Positions 15,710 through 22,683 are shown, numbered from the stretch's first letter. The stretch: DNA of 22,731 bases from an uncultured Chloroflexota bacterium (GCA_937876225.1 CALFIC010000004.1:1-22731); one strand, 5' to 3'. Translations and numbers: made by a program. The notes: generated from the sequence alone by a model not told the origin.

Positions 15710-15739
15710 TTGCCCCTCAGCACATGCATATGCTATACT
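15710..15739 (+). promoter_or_regulatory. Promoter of the rpsB-tsf-pyrH-frr-uppS-cdsA operon
   Basis: TTGCCC (15710-15715), 18 bp and TATACT (15734-15739), with TGC directly before the -10 box, an extended -10. The predicted start is near 15746, leaving a leader of about 119 nt before rpsB. Confidence 0.7.
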
Positions 15740-15745
15740 AATTGC

Positions 15746-15864
15746 GGTATGCAAACGACACACACTTCTCGATTGTGGTGAATCCTGCGCCAATGGCGTC
15801 TCACCCAGCGTGACAGAAGTGGCGGTTTACGTAGACAAACGTATCAACAAAAAAGGAGCCTCCC
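15746..15864 (+). promoter_or_regulatory. Structured rpsB leader, candidate S2 autoregulatory element
   Basis: The long leader can fold as three nested helices: ACTTCT (15764-15769) with AGAAGT (15815-15820), GGTGA (15777-15781) with TCACC (15801-15805), and GCGCC (15787-15791) with GGCGT (15795-15799). r-protein operons are often controlled by such leaders through binding of an encoded protein. Binding of S2 here is inference, and I do not recognise a named family. Confidence 0.4.
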
Positions 15865-16647
15865 GTGACGGACAACTCAAGTCGCATTGCCTCATTGCGT
15901 GCCCTGCTCGAAGCCGGCGCCCACTTCGGTCACCAAACCCGCCGTTGGAACCCCAAAATGAAGCCTTATATCTTTGGGGCCCGCAACGGTATCCACGTCC
16001 TCGACCTCCAACAAACGGTTGACGGCCTCAACAATGCCTACAACTATGTGGTCGAAACCGTCGCCGCCGGTGGCAAGATTCTCTTTGTGGGCACCAAGAA
16101 GCAAGCCCAAGAGACCATCCAACAAGAAGCCTCCCGCTCGAATCAGCTCTATATTACTCAGCGTTGGTTGGGTGGTACCTTGACCAATTTCTCGACCATT
16201 CGCCGCCGCTTGCGCTACATGGCCGACCTCGAAGCCCAGCGCGACCGTGGGGACTTCAGTCGTTTGACCAAAGCCGAAGCCCAGAAGCGCATCGAAGAAA
16301 TCGAGAAGCTCAACAAGGTGTTCAGTGGTCTCAAAAACATGGATCGCGTCCCCAGTGCGATTTTCATTGTAGACCCCCACAAAGAAACCTTGGCCTTGGC
16401 CGAAGCCCTCAAGGTCAGTATCCCCATCGTTGCCATGGTCGACACTAATTGTGACCCCGACAACATCGATTATGTCGTGCCCTGTAACGACGACGCCATC
16501 CGGAGCATCCGCTTGATTACCAGCCGCATCGCCGATGCCGCCATCGAAGGCCAAAACCGCCGCGAATCATTGCGTGGCGACCATGGCACCTCACAAGCAG
16601 CCATGATGGATGCCGCTGGCGCAGACGTCGTTGCCGACAAAGAATAA
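15865..16647 (+). CDS. rpsB: Small ribosomal subunit protein uS2
   Basis: 260 aa, starting at GTG 15865 after the strong ribosome-binding site AAAAGGAG. It has typical S2 sequence: LLEAGAHFGHQTRRWNPKMKPYIFG, RNGIHVLDLQQTV, LFVGTKKQAQETI, RWLGGTLTNFSTI, DPHKETLALAEALK and MVDTNCDPDNIDYVVPCNDDAIRSI. S2 joins the 30S subunit late, binding across the head-body junction with S1 in species that have it. The C-terminal tail is short. It heads the operon and is followed by a 98-bp gap with a long hairpin before tsf, the classic rpsB-tsf pairing. Confidence 0.98.
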   Translation: MTDNSSRIASLRALLEAGAHFGHQTRRWNPKMKPYIFGARNGIHVLDLQQTVDGLNNAYNYVVETVAAGGKILFVGTKKQAQETIQQEASRSNQLYITQRWLGGTLTNFSTIRRRLRYMADLEAQRDRGDFSRLTKAEAQKRIEEIEKLNKVFSGLKNMDRVPSAIFIVDPHKETLALAEALKVSIPIVAMVDTNCDPDNIDYVVPCNDDAIRSIRLITSRIADAAIEGQNRRESLRGDHGTSQAAMMDAAGADVVADKE

Positions 16648-16663
16648 TCCATAACCCTCACAG

Positions 16664-16700
16664 GTGCGGGAGCGTGGTGACAAGCACTACACTCCCGCAC
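16664..16700 (+). repeat. Long intercistronic hairpin between rpsB and tsf
   Basis: GTGCGGGAG (16664-16672) pairs perfectly with CTCCCGCAC (16692-16700). Inside, after one mismatch, GTGGTG pairs with CACTAC with a single G-U, giving about 15 bp around the loop ACAAG. There is no U-tract directly after it, so it is not a standard terminator. It may be a processing or stability element or a partial attenuator that sets the rpsB:tsf ratio. Confidence 0.7.
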
Positions 16701-16745
16701 TATCACGATAGGTATAGTTTTTATCAAGAAATAAGGAGAACTACG

Positions 16746-17276
16746 GTGACAGAGATTTCCGCACAGATGGTCAAAGAATTACGTGAACGTACCGGTGCCG
16801 GCGTCAAAGAGTGCAAAGACATTTTGTCACAGACCGATGGCAACATGAACAAAGCCATCGAGTTGTTGCGCGAACGTGGCCTCAAGGTCAGCGACAAAGT
16901 CAAAGATCGCGACGCCAAAGAAGGGCGCATCGAGATTTATGTCCACAATGGTGCTCGCATGGCAGCCATGATTGAGCTCAGCTGCGAAACCGACTTCGTC
17001 GCCCGCACCCCAGAATTCATCCAACTCGCCAAAGACATTGCCATGCATGTGGCAGCCGTCAACCCCAAATACATCAACCCAGAGCAAGTTTCGGACGAAG
17101 AAGTCGCAGCCAGCGGCTTGACCGCCGCCAAGCACTACGAAGAAGTGGTATTGCTCAAGCAGGCCTATGTCCGCAACCCTTCACAAACAATCGAAGACAT
17201 GATTCAAGCAGCAGTTGCCAAATTGCGCGAAAACATCGTCATCCGCCGCTTTACCCGCTACGAAATCGGAGGCTAA
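16746..17276 (+). CDS. tsf: Elongation factor Ts, short form
   Basis: 176 aa from GTG 16746, chosen because AAGGAG stands 8 nt upstream and the protein then opens with TEISAQMVKELRERTGAGVKECK, as in the family. EF-Ts exchanges GDP for GTP on EF-Tu. The N-terminal UBA-like domain (1-55) is followed by the core with ELSCETDFVARTPEF, whose TDFV motif contacts EF-Tu. The chain has only one core subdomain and ends with the short helical segment YVRNPSQTIEDMI...FTRYEIGG. It is much shorter than the 283-aa E. coli protein and closer to the roughly 196-aa Thermus form, which is believed to act as a dimer. It lies between two hairpin-containing gaps in the operon. Confidence 0.96.
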   Translation: MTEISAQMVKELRERTGAGVKECKDILSQTDGNMNKAIELLRERGLKVSDKVKDRDAKEGRIEIYVHNGARMAAMIELSCETDFVARTPEFIQLAKDIAMHVAAVNPKYINPEQVSDEEVAASGLTAAKHYEEVVLLKQAYVRNPSQTIEDMIQAAVAKLRENIVIRRFTRYEIGG

Positions 17277-17281
17277 ACGCC

Positions 17282-17316
17282 CACAGCGTGGAGGTGAGTT
17301 TCACCTCCACGCTGTG
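17282..17316 (+). repeat. Perfect 16-bp hairpin between tsf and pyrH
   Basis: CACAGCGTGGAGGTGA (17282-17297) and TCACCTCCACGCTGTG (17301-17316) are exact inverted repeats around a 3-nt loop. There is no T-run behind it, and the pyrH ATG follows 11 nt later without any other Shine-Dalgarno. The 5' arm contains GGAGGTGA, a full Shine-Dalgarno, locked against an arm that looks like the anti-Shine-Dalgarno. It may act in RNA processing or in control of pyrH translation. Confidence 0.8.
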
Positions 17317-17327
17317 CGTAATGCACC

Positions 17328-18059
17328 ATGACGACCAAACCAAAGTACAAACGCATTCTGCTCAAGTTAAGTGGCGAAGCCTTAGCCGGCGACCACGAGC
17401 AGACTATCGATCAAAACGTACTCGAGTACTTCGCCAAAGAAATCCACTCGATTCACGAATTAGGTGTGCAGGTGGCAATCGTCGTGGGTGGGGGGAATAT
17501 CTGGCGCGGTGGTCCCAAAGCCATTTCGCTCGGTATGGATCCCGCCCAATCGCACTACATGGGGATGTTGGCGACGATTATCAATGCCCTTGCCCTCCAA
17601 GACGCCCTCGAACGCCAAGGGGTGCATACCCGCGCCATGACTGCCATCAAAATGGATGAAGTCACGGAGCCCTATTTGCGCCGCCGTGCCACCCGCCACC
17701 TCGAGAAGCATCGCGCGATTATCCTCGCTGCCGGCACCGGCAATCCCTACTTTAGTACTGATTCTGCCTCGGCGCTCCGAGCTGCCGAAGTGGGCGCTGA
17801 AGTCATCTTGATGGCCAAAAACGGCGTCGATGGGGTCTATTCTGCAGACCCTCGCCGTGATACCACCGCCACTCGCTATGAACATCTCACCTACATGGAC
17901 GCACTCAGCCAAGGGCTGACCGTGATGGACAGCACGGCGTTGACGTTTTGTATGGACAACAATATCCCCATTATCGTCTTTAACCCGAGCGAAGCCGGGA
18001 CTATTCGCCGCATCGTATTGGGTGAGCATGTTGGTACGCTGGTTAGTAAGGGGAAGTAA
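17328..18059 (+). CDS. pyrH: UMP kinase
   Basis: 243 aa of the amino acid kinase family. It phosphorylates UMP to UDP and in bacteria is a hexamer regulated by GTP and UTP. Motifs: KRILLKLSGEALAG at the N-terminus, VAIVVGGGNIWRG for phosphate binding, DYMGMLAT-like SHYMGMLATIINALALQDALE, AAGTGNPYFSTDSASALRA, and KNGVDGVYSADPR. An in-frame stop upstream (17319-17321 region) fixes the start at or after ATG 17328. That ATG has no Shine-Dalgarno and lies 11 nt behind a perfect 16-bp hairpin. The gene joins rpsB-tsf with frr in an arrangement conserved across many bacteria. It is followed by frr after 5 bp. Confidence 0.97.
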   Translation: MTTKPKYKRILLKLSGEALAGDHEQTIDQNVLEYFAKEIHSIHELGVQVAIVVGGGNIWRGGPKAISLGMDPAQSHYMGMLATIINALALQDALERQGVHTRAMTAIKMDEVTEPYLRRRATRHLEKHRAIILAAGTGNPYFSTDSASALRAAEVGAEVILMAKNGVDGVYSADPRRDTTATRYEHLTYMDALSQGLTVMDSTALTFCMDNNIPIIVFNPSEAGTIRRIVLGEHVGTLVSKGK

Positions 18060-18064
18060 TCACC

Positions 18065-18622
18065 ATGGTTAATGACGTACTCCGTGAAGCCGAAGGCCGC
18101 ATGAAAAAAACAGCCGAGGCGCTACGCCATACGCTGATTAGCATCCGCACTGGGCGTGCCTCTATTTCGCTCGTCGAAAACTTGCCTGTAGAGGCATACG
18201 ACGATATGCTCCCACTCAATCAGCTCGCTACCATATCAACCCCGGATGCCCGTACCATCGCCATCCAGCCGTTCGATACGAGTATGATTAAAGCCATCGA
18301 AAAAGCCATCAAAATCTCCGACTTGGGACTCAATCCCAATAACGACGGCCGCCTCATCCGCCTCAATTTGCCACCACTCAACGAAGAACGCCGCAAGGAA
18401 TTGGTCAAACAAGTCCGCTCGCGCGTCGAAGAAAGCAAAGTGGCGCTCCGTAACGTCCGGCGCGAAGCGCTTGATGACCTCAAGCAACTCGAAAACGAAA
18501 AAATGATCACCGAAGATGATCAACGACGTGGCGGTGAAAAGCTCCAAGAACATATGGAAAAAGCCACTCGTGAATTGGAGCACATTGGGGCCAACAAAGA
18601 GGCCGAAGTGCTGGAGATCTAA
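18065..18622 (+). CDS. frr: Ribosome recycling factor
   Basis: 185 aa, exactly the usual size. With EF-G it splits the post-termination 70S ribosome. Typical elements are REAEGRMKKTAEALRHTLISIRTGRASISL at the N-terminus, the domain II segment TPDARTIAIQPFD, IEKAIKISDLGLNPNNDGRLIRLNLPPL and the long final helices with ERRKELVKQVRSRVEESKVALRNVRREA. The start 5 bp after pyrH is preceded by AAGGGGAAG overlapping the pyrH end. The next gene, uppS, begins 6 bp after its stop. The coding sequence is rich in Glu/Lys/Arg, as expected for the three-helix bundle. Confidence 0.98.
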   Translation: MVNDVLREAEGRMKKTAEALRHTLISIRTGRASISLVENLPVEAYDDMLPLNQLATISTPDARTIAIQPFDTSMIKAIEKAIKISDLGLNPNNDGRLIRLNLPPLNEERRKELVKQVRSRVEESKVALRNVRREALDDLKQLENEKMITEDDQRRGGEKLQEHMEKATRELEHIGANKEAEVLEI

Positions 18623-18628
18623 TATCAC

Positions 18629-19357
18629 ATGAATGACGTCACGGCACACCAATCCACGACACACTTGCCCAAACACATTGCCATTATCATGGATGGCAAT
18701 GGTCGTTGGGCCAAGCAACATGGCAAAATGCGCCATGCTGGGCATCGCGCCGGTGTCGAAAACCTCCGCCCGATTATTCGCGCTACCGCCGACCTTGGTG
18801 TGCCGTTCTTGACGTTATATGCCTTTTCTACCGAAAATTGGCGTCGTCCATCGCTTGAAGTCCAAGGGTTAATGTCACTCTTAGCAGAGTTTCTCGATCA
18901 TGAAGTCGAAAACCTCAAAAAAGAAGATGTACGTATCAAACACCTCGGCTCTTTTGATGGGATTAACCCGCATTTGGCTGACAAAATCACCCAAGCTGTA
19001 ACCCATACCAGCGATTGCAAACGCATTACTTTGTCTGTGGCATTTAATTATGGTGGTCGCCAAGACATCGTCACCGCAGTCAAACAAATCGTTGCAAGTG
19101 GCATAAGTGCTGATGCCGTCACCGAAGAATTAATTTCAGCACACCTCTCAACAAATAATATCCCTGACCCCGACTTCATCATTCGTACCAGTGGCGAATG
19201 GCGCTTATCAAATTTTTTAATTTGGGAAGCGGCCTATAGCGAATACTGGACTACCCCCGTGTTTTGGCCAGACTTTACCCCCCAACTACTCATGCAAGCC
19301 GTCGCTGATTATGGCAATCGCGATAGACGATTTGGTGGACTGAATGCAAAGTCCTAA
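18629..19357 (+). CDS. uppS: Isoprenyl transferase (undecaprenyl diphosphate synthase)
   Basis: 242 aa of the cis-prenyltransferase family, which extends farnesyl diphosphate with isopentenyl diphosphate to the C55 lipid carrier for peptidoglycan and other glycans. Motifs: IAIIMDGNGRWAKQHG with the catalytic Asp, GHRAGVENLR, YAFSTENWRRP and the C-terminal FIIRTSGEWRLSNFLIWEAAYSEYW with the RxSxExRxSNFLxW pattern. It reads RTSGEW where RTSGEL or RTSGEQ is more frequent. It is a peripheral membrane enzyme. It lies downstream of frr and overlaps cdsA by 14 nt, the classic frr-uppS-cdsA order. A short variable N-terminus (about 13 aa) precedes the conserved part. Confidence 0.96.
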   Translation: MNDVTAHQSTTHLPKHIAIIMDGNGRWAKQHGKMRHAGHRAGVENLRPIIRATADLGVPFLTLYAFSTENWRRPSLEVQGLMSLLAEFLDHEVENLKKEDVRIKHLGSFDGINPHLADKITQAVTHTSDCKRITLSVAFNYGGRQDIVTAVKQIVASGISADAVTEELISAHLSTNNIPDPDFIIRTSGEWRLSNFLIWEAAYSEYWTTPVFWPDFTPQLLMQAVADYGNRDRRFGGLNAKS

Positions 19358-20201
19358 TAATTCGTTGCGGCAACGGGTGCTCACCATCTTGCCATTACTC
19401 CCAATTTTAGTGGCAGCGATTTGGTGGGACTTGTGGTCAGCCACATTGGTCATGATTGTTGCTGGCATGATTGGTTTGTATGAACTATACGATTCATTCA
19501 CCCAACGCGGCTATGCCCCATTTACACGCTTTGGATTTGGTTTTGCAGCCTGCATTATTGCCGCCACTTGGTATCAAACTAGTAGCGGGCACCCGCTCGT
19601 TGAAGCAGTGATTGCCTTTGGCATGATTGCATCACTCATCGTAACCCTGTTACGCGCTCATGAGGAACACGTATTGACGTCGTGGGCGTTCACCATGAGT
19701 GGTGTACTCTACGTTATCTATTTGCTTTCGTACATCATTCCCATGCGCGCCATCACCACCCCACTCCACCCTGGTCTCTTGTCTGCCTGGATTGCGCCCG
19801 GCGTGGCATGGATTGTCCTCACCCTCGCCACCACCTGGCTCGGTGATGCCTTCGCCTACTTTGGCGGCCGGAGCTTTGGCAAACATTTACTTGCTCCCCA
19901 TATCAGCCCCAAAAAAACTTGGGAAGGGAGCGTCGGTGGCTTGCTTGGTGCCGTTGCCACTGGCATCGGCTGTGTGCCGTTACTCGGCTTACCAATCCCA
20001 CTCTGGGGTGGTGCCGTGATTGGTATTATCGCTGGAGTTATTGGACCACTCGGTGATTTGGCTGAATCACAAATCAAACGCCAACTGGGAGTCAAAGACG
20101 TCGGAAGTATTTTGCCTGGCCATGGTGGTATGCTTGACCGCATTGATAGCATCCTATTTATGTTACCCATCGTCTATTATCTCGCCATTTGGTTCACCTA
20201 A
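19344..20201 (+). CDS. cdsA: Phosphatidate cytidylyltransferase
   Basis: 285 aa polytopic membrane protein with roughly eight hydrophobic segments. It makes CDP-diacylglycerol from phosphatidic acid and CTP, the entry to phospholipid synthesis. The family signature is complete near the C-terminus: SQIKRQLGVKDVGSILPGHG followed by GMLDRIDS, with the K-D pair and the D-R that coordinate metal and CTP. WLGDAFAYFGGRSFGKH and ISPKKTWEGSVGG are the other conserved blocks. Its start lies inside the end of uppS. In many bacteria dxr follows, but here there is a 152-bp gap and then rseP. Confidence 0.96.
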   Translation: MQSPNNSLRQRVLTILPLLPILVAAIWWDLWSATLVMIVAGMIGLYELYDSFTQRGYAPFTRFGFGFAACIIAATWYQTSSGHPLVEAVIAFGMIASLIVTLLRAHEEHVLTSWAFTMSGVLYVIYLLSYIIPMRAITTPLHPGLLSAWIAPGVAWIVLTLATTWLGDAFAYFGGRSFGKHLLAPHISPKKTWEGSVGGLLGAVATGIGCVPLLGLPIPLWGGAVIGIIAGVIGPLGDLAESQIKRQLGVKDVGSILPGHGGMLDRIDSILFMLPIVYYLAIWFT

Positions 20202-20278
20202 GTCATTGCAAAAACTCACCGATTCCTCACGTCAAATTTTGCCAATATTCGCTACAATAAATACAGGTGATTCATTGT

Positions 20279-20304
20279 ATTGCCGCAATGCATCATTGCC
20301 GCAA
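20279..20304. repeat. Tandem ATTGCCGCAA repeat upstream of rseP, candidate operator
   Basis: The decamer ATTGCCGCAA occurs at 20279-20288 and 20295-20304, a 16-bp period. Each copy contains the dyad TTGC-C-GCAA. The site lies in the gap before rseP, 50-75 bp from its start. A regulator is not identified; this is sequence pattern only. Confidence 0.45.
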
Positions 20305-20353
20305 AGAATTGACTGGGTATCGGGTTAATAGTACGTTTTGAAAAGAGGAATAG

Positions 20354-21454
20354 ATGAGTGGAATAATCGCAATTGTTGCGTTTCTAATTTTGTTAGGTAT
20401 CCTTGTCCTCGCCCATGAATTAGGGCATTTTACCACTGCCCGCGCCTTTGGGATAGCTGTCGATGAATTCGGCATCGGATTCCCCCCCCGGGCGCTCACC
20501 ATTGCGGAACGCAATGGCGTACGTTATACCATTAACTGGTTACCACTTGGTGGTTTTGTGCGCTTTGGTGGCACAGGTGATAACTCGAGCTACGGCATCG
20601 GTAGTCTACGCGAAGCCCCCATCTACCAACGGATTGCCGTGTTGATTGCCGGCCCATTGATGAATATCATCGTCGCAATTGCTATTTTTTCGGGATTGAC
20701 CATGGCACATGGGATTGATACGGTCGATACCGGCCTGGTCGTCAGCCAAGTGTACGCTGATACTCCCGCGGCCAGCGCAGGACTTCAAGCCAACGACATC
20801 GTGTTGCGGATTGCGAGTGGCAACGAAATCACCATTGACACCAACATGGGTGATATCGCCAAAGCAAATGTAGGCAAAACTATCCCCGTTGAAGTGTTAC
20901 GTGCCGGCCAGCCCCTCACCCTGCAAATCACTCCAGGGCCATGGACGATTAATGGCCAAACCAACCCTGCTGGCTTCGGATTTTCCTATTCCCATCGTTC
21001 TCACACCACCCCGGTGAATTTAGGTCAAGCCATTAGCTACGGTACGGTGCATACATTTACCATTGCAGGCATGATGCTAGAATCTCTCCAATCATGGATC
21101 AAAGGCTTGCTCGGACTCGCACCCAAAGTCGACAATGCGGGCATGACCGGCATCGTAGGGATGGCCCGTGGCACTGGCGAAATCATCGATCGTGATGGCT
21201 GGCAAGGGTATCTCAATTGGATGGCCCTGATTAGCATCAACCTCGGGATTTTTAATTTATTACCAATCCCAGCCCTCGATGGCAGTCATATTTTGTTTGC
21301 TGTCATCGAATTTATCCGGCGCCGCCGCATTCCTGTCGAACGCGAAGCAATGGTCCACATGGCTGGCTTTGCACTCTTGATGGGATTAATGGTCATTGTC
21401 ACCATTAGTGACATTCAAGGTTGGGTGAATGGCACATCGATTTTCGGCAAATAA
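20354..21454 (+). CDS. rseP: RIP metalloprotease RseP/RasP (site-2 protease family)
   Basis: 366 aa, with AGAGGA at 20344-20349 before the ATG. It is an intramembrane zinc protease that cleaves regulatory membrane proteins, such as anti-sigma factors, after site-1 cleavage. The catalytic HELGH (H21, E22, H25) is in the first helix, and the third zinc ligand D309 is in NLLPIPALDG in a later helix. NWLPLGGFVRFGG is the conserved re-entrant loop, and residues about 125-195 form one PDZ domain (TPAASAGLQANDIVLRIASG). Substrates cannot be told from the sequence. The gene usually sits with uppS-cdsA-dxr; dxr is absent here. Its 3' end overlaps the next gene by 26 nt. Confidence 0.95.
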   Translation: MSGIIAIVAFLILLGILVLAHELGHFTTARAFGIAVDEFGIGFPPRALTIAERNGVRYTINWLPLGGFVRFGGTGDNSSYGIGSLREAPIYQRIAVLIAGPLMNIIVAIAIFSGLTMAHGIDTVDTGLVVSQVYADTPAASAGLQANDIVLRIASGNEITIDTNMGDIAKANVGKTIPVEVLRAGQPLTLQITPGPWTINGQTNPAGFGFSYSHRSHTTPVNLGQAISYGTVHTFTIAGMMLESLQSWIKGLLGLAPKVDNAGMTGIVGMARGTGEIIDRDGWQGYLNWMALISINLGIFNLLPIPALDGSHILFAVIEFIRRRRIPVEREAMVHMAGFALLMGLMVIVTISDIQGWVNGTSIFGK

Positions 21455-21722
21455 TGCCCCCATCGATACATCCCAAATCCGCGTCGCTGAGTACGTGCGT
21501 GCCAGCGACGTCGGCACCTATCTCTATTGTCAACGCTCGTGGTGGCTCGAGCGCATCGAAGGCCGCATACCCCAAGCCCACGTACGGCGTAGCCGCGGGA
21601 TTGTAGCGCATCAACGGCATGGCTGCTGGGTATGGGTGTCGAATCTGGTGCGTACCATCGCTATTATTGCAACGATTGGATTCATGGTAGTCGCAATTGG
21701 CGCCTGGTTGGGGTGGTGGTAA
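21429..21722 (+). CDS. N-terminal half of a Cas4/Dna2-like membrane nuclease (split by in-frame stop)
   Basis: 97 aa. VAEYVRASDVGTYLYCQRSW matches the N-terminus of Cas4/RecB-type Fe-S nucleases: C34 would be the first of the four cluster cysteines, and GIVAHQRHG (H61) corresponds to nuclease motif I. It ends in one membrane helix (about 75-97). The TAA at 21720-21722 is followed at once, in the same frame, by ATG 21723, where the other half begins. The two together (97 + 179 aa) would make one ordinary family member, so this is either a nonsense-split gene, a sequencing error, or a true two-subunit form. The start at ATG 21429 overlaps rseP; a later start is possible. Confidence 0.7.
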   Translation: MAHRFSANNAPIDTSQIRVAEYVRASDVGTYLYCQRSWWLERIEGRIPQAHVRRSRGIVAHQRHGCWVWVSNLVRTIAIIATIGFMVVAIGAWLGWW

Positions 21723-22262
21723 ATGTCGGCAACCTTGTTATTTATGCTAGCGCTCGTCGTAATTGGCCTGTGGTATATCGCCCAACGCACCCGCCAACAG
21801 ACAGGGTTGCCGTGGGCAACCACACTCGCGAGTGATGTGAGTGATGCCTTCCCAAATCAAGAAACGCTGATAGCGCATGAATACGGTTTGATGGGCAAGC
21901 CCGATTATTTATTACAACGACGTGAGGGGGTTATCCCCGTCGAAGTGAAACCAACCCGCCGCGCCAAACAACCCTATGAATCAGATATGATGCAACTAGC
22001 GGCTTATTGCCTACTCGTAGAAACATGTCTGGGTGAGCGCCCACCCTACGGGCTGTTGCGCTATGCCAACCAGACGTTTCGGATTGATTATGACGATGAA
22101 TTACGCACCGATATTTTAGCCGTGATTACCTCGATGCATACTGCGCGCCAACAATCTACTGGCGACCGCAATCACAACACCCGCTCCCGCTGTCGCGGGT
22201 GCGGGTTTGCCACACAATGTGACCAATCATTATTTATCGAATCTGAAGAGGATGAACACTAA
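21723..22262 (+). CDS. C-terminal half of a Cas4/Dna2-like nuclease (PD-(D/E)XK core and Fe-S cysteines)
   Basis: 179 aa. After one membrane helix (2-20) comes the nuclease core: GLMGKPDYLL (D61), IPVEVKPTRR (E74, K76) and SDMMQLAAYCLLVE (Q91, Y95), corresponding to motifs II, III and the QxxxY helix of the RecB/Cas4 family. The C-terminus has CRGCGFATQC, i.e. C157-x2-C160-x5-C166, the last three ligands of a 4Fe-4S cluster; the first would be C34 of the preceding ORF. It is in the same frame as that ORF, directly after its TAA. GGTGG before the ATG might serve as a weak ribosome-binding site for reinitiation. No cas1, cas2 or CRISPR array is nearby, so a CRISPR role is unlikely. The function of this family is unknown. 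Confidence 0.8.
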   Translation: MSATLLFMLALVVIGLWYIAQRTRQQTGLPWATTLASDVSDAFPNQETLIAHEYGLMGKPDYLLQRREGVIPVEVKPTRRAKQPYESDMMQLAAYCLLVETCLGERPPYGLLRYANQTFRIDYDDELRTDILAVITSMHTARQQSTGDRNHNTRSRCRGCGFATQCDQSLFIESEEDEH

Positions 22263-22627
22263 TGCTCCCAAGCAGTAATCTCGCATCACTCGAGCCCGCA
22301 GCTGCCCGCAACGTAGTGGCCCACGCTATTGCATTGACGACGAATGGTGCAGCCACCATCACGCAACTCGCCCAATGGGCGCTCAAGGCCTATCATTCGC
22401 TCGATACCGCTGACCTCGATGAATCCGATGATGTTGACACGCTTATCGATACCGCACGCATCGATACCGATATCGAGGACGACGACGATGATGCCGAAGA
22501 CGATGACATTGATGCCGATCCACTGATCATCGCAGCCCTCGATGCCTTGATGTTTGCCGATGCCCCACCCTTTGCCCTCGATATGACGGCACTCCAAGCC
22601 TGGTACGAGCGCCTCCGCACTGCCTAA
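22262..22627 (+). CDS. Acidic hypothetical protein
   Basis: 121 aa, family not recognised. The start overlaps the previous stop by one base (TAATG), so it is probably co-translated with the nuclease halves. Residues 12-48 look like a helical domain (AAARNVVAHAIALTTNGAAT). Residues 51-87 are extremely acidic, with runs such as DIEDDDDDAEDDDIDADP, and residues 88-119 form a second helical segment (LIIAALDALMF, LQAWYERLR). There is no membrane segment or signal peptide. Acidic stretches can mimic DNA or bind basic partners, but no function is claimed. It is the last gene of the transcription unit and is followed by a strong terminator. Confidence 0.75.
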   Translation: MLPSSNLASLEPAAARNVVAHAIALTTNGAATITQLAQWALKAYHSLDTADLDESDDVDTLIDTARIDTDIEDDDDDAEDDDIDADPLIIAALDALMFADAPPFALDMTALQAWYERLRTA

Positions 22628-22631
22628 AATC

Positions 22632-22668
22632 AAAAAGTCGGCACAGATTGCGCTGTGCCGACTTTTTT
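22632..22668. terminator. Bidirectional intrinsic terminator
   Basis: AAAAAGTCGGCACAG (22632-22646) pairs perfectly with CTGTGCCGACTTTTT (22653-22667) around a 6-nt loop, with one further T. The A-run and T-run allow termination in both directions, fitting a convergent gene on the right. Confidence 0.9.
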
Positions 22669-22683
22669 GCTGACAGTGAAACA

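Noticed and set aside
21429..22262. A CRISPR-Cas adaptation gene (cas4)
   Set aside because: No repeat array and no cas1/cas2 are present, and the protein carries membrane helices. The similarity is to the wider Cas4/Dna2/RecB nuclease fold only.
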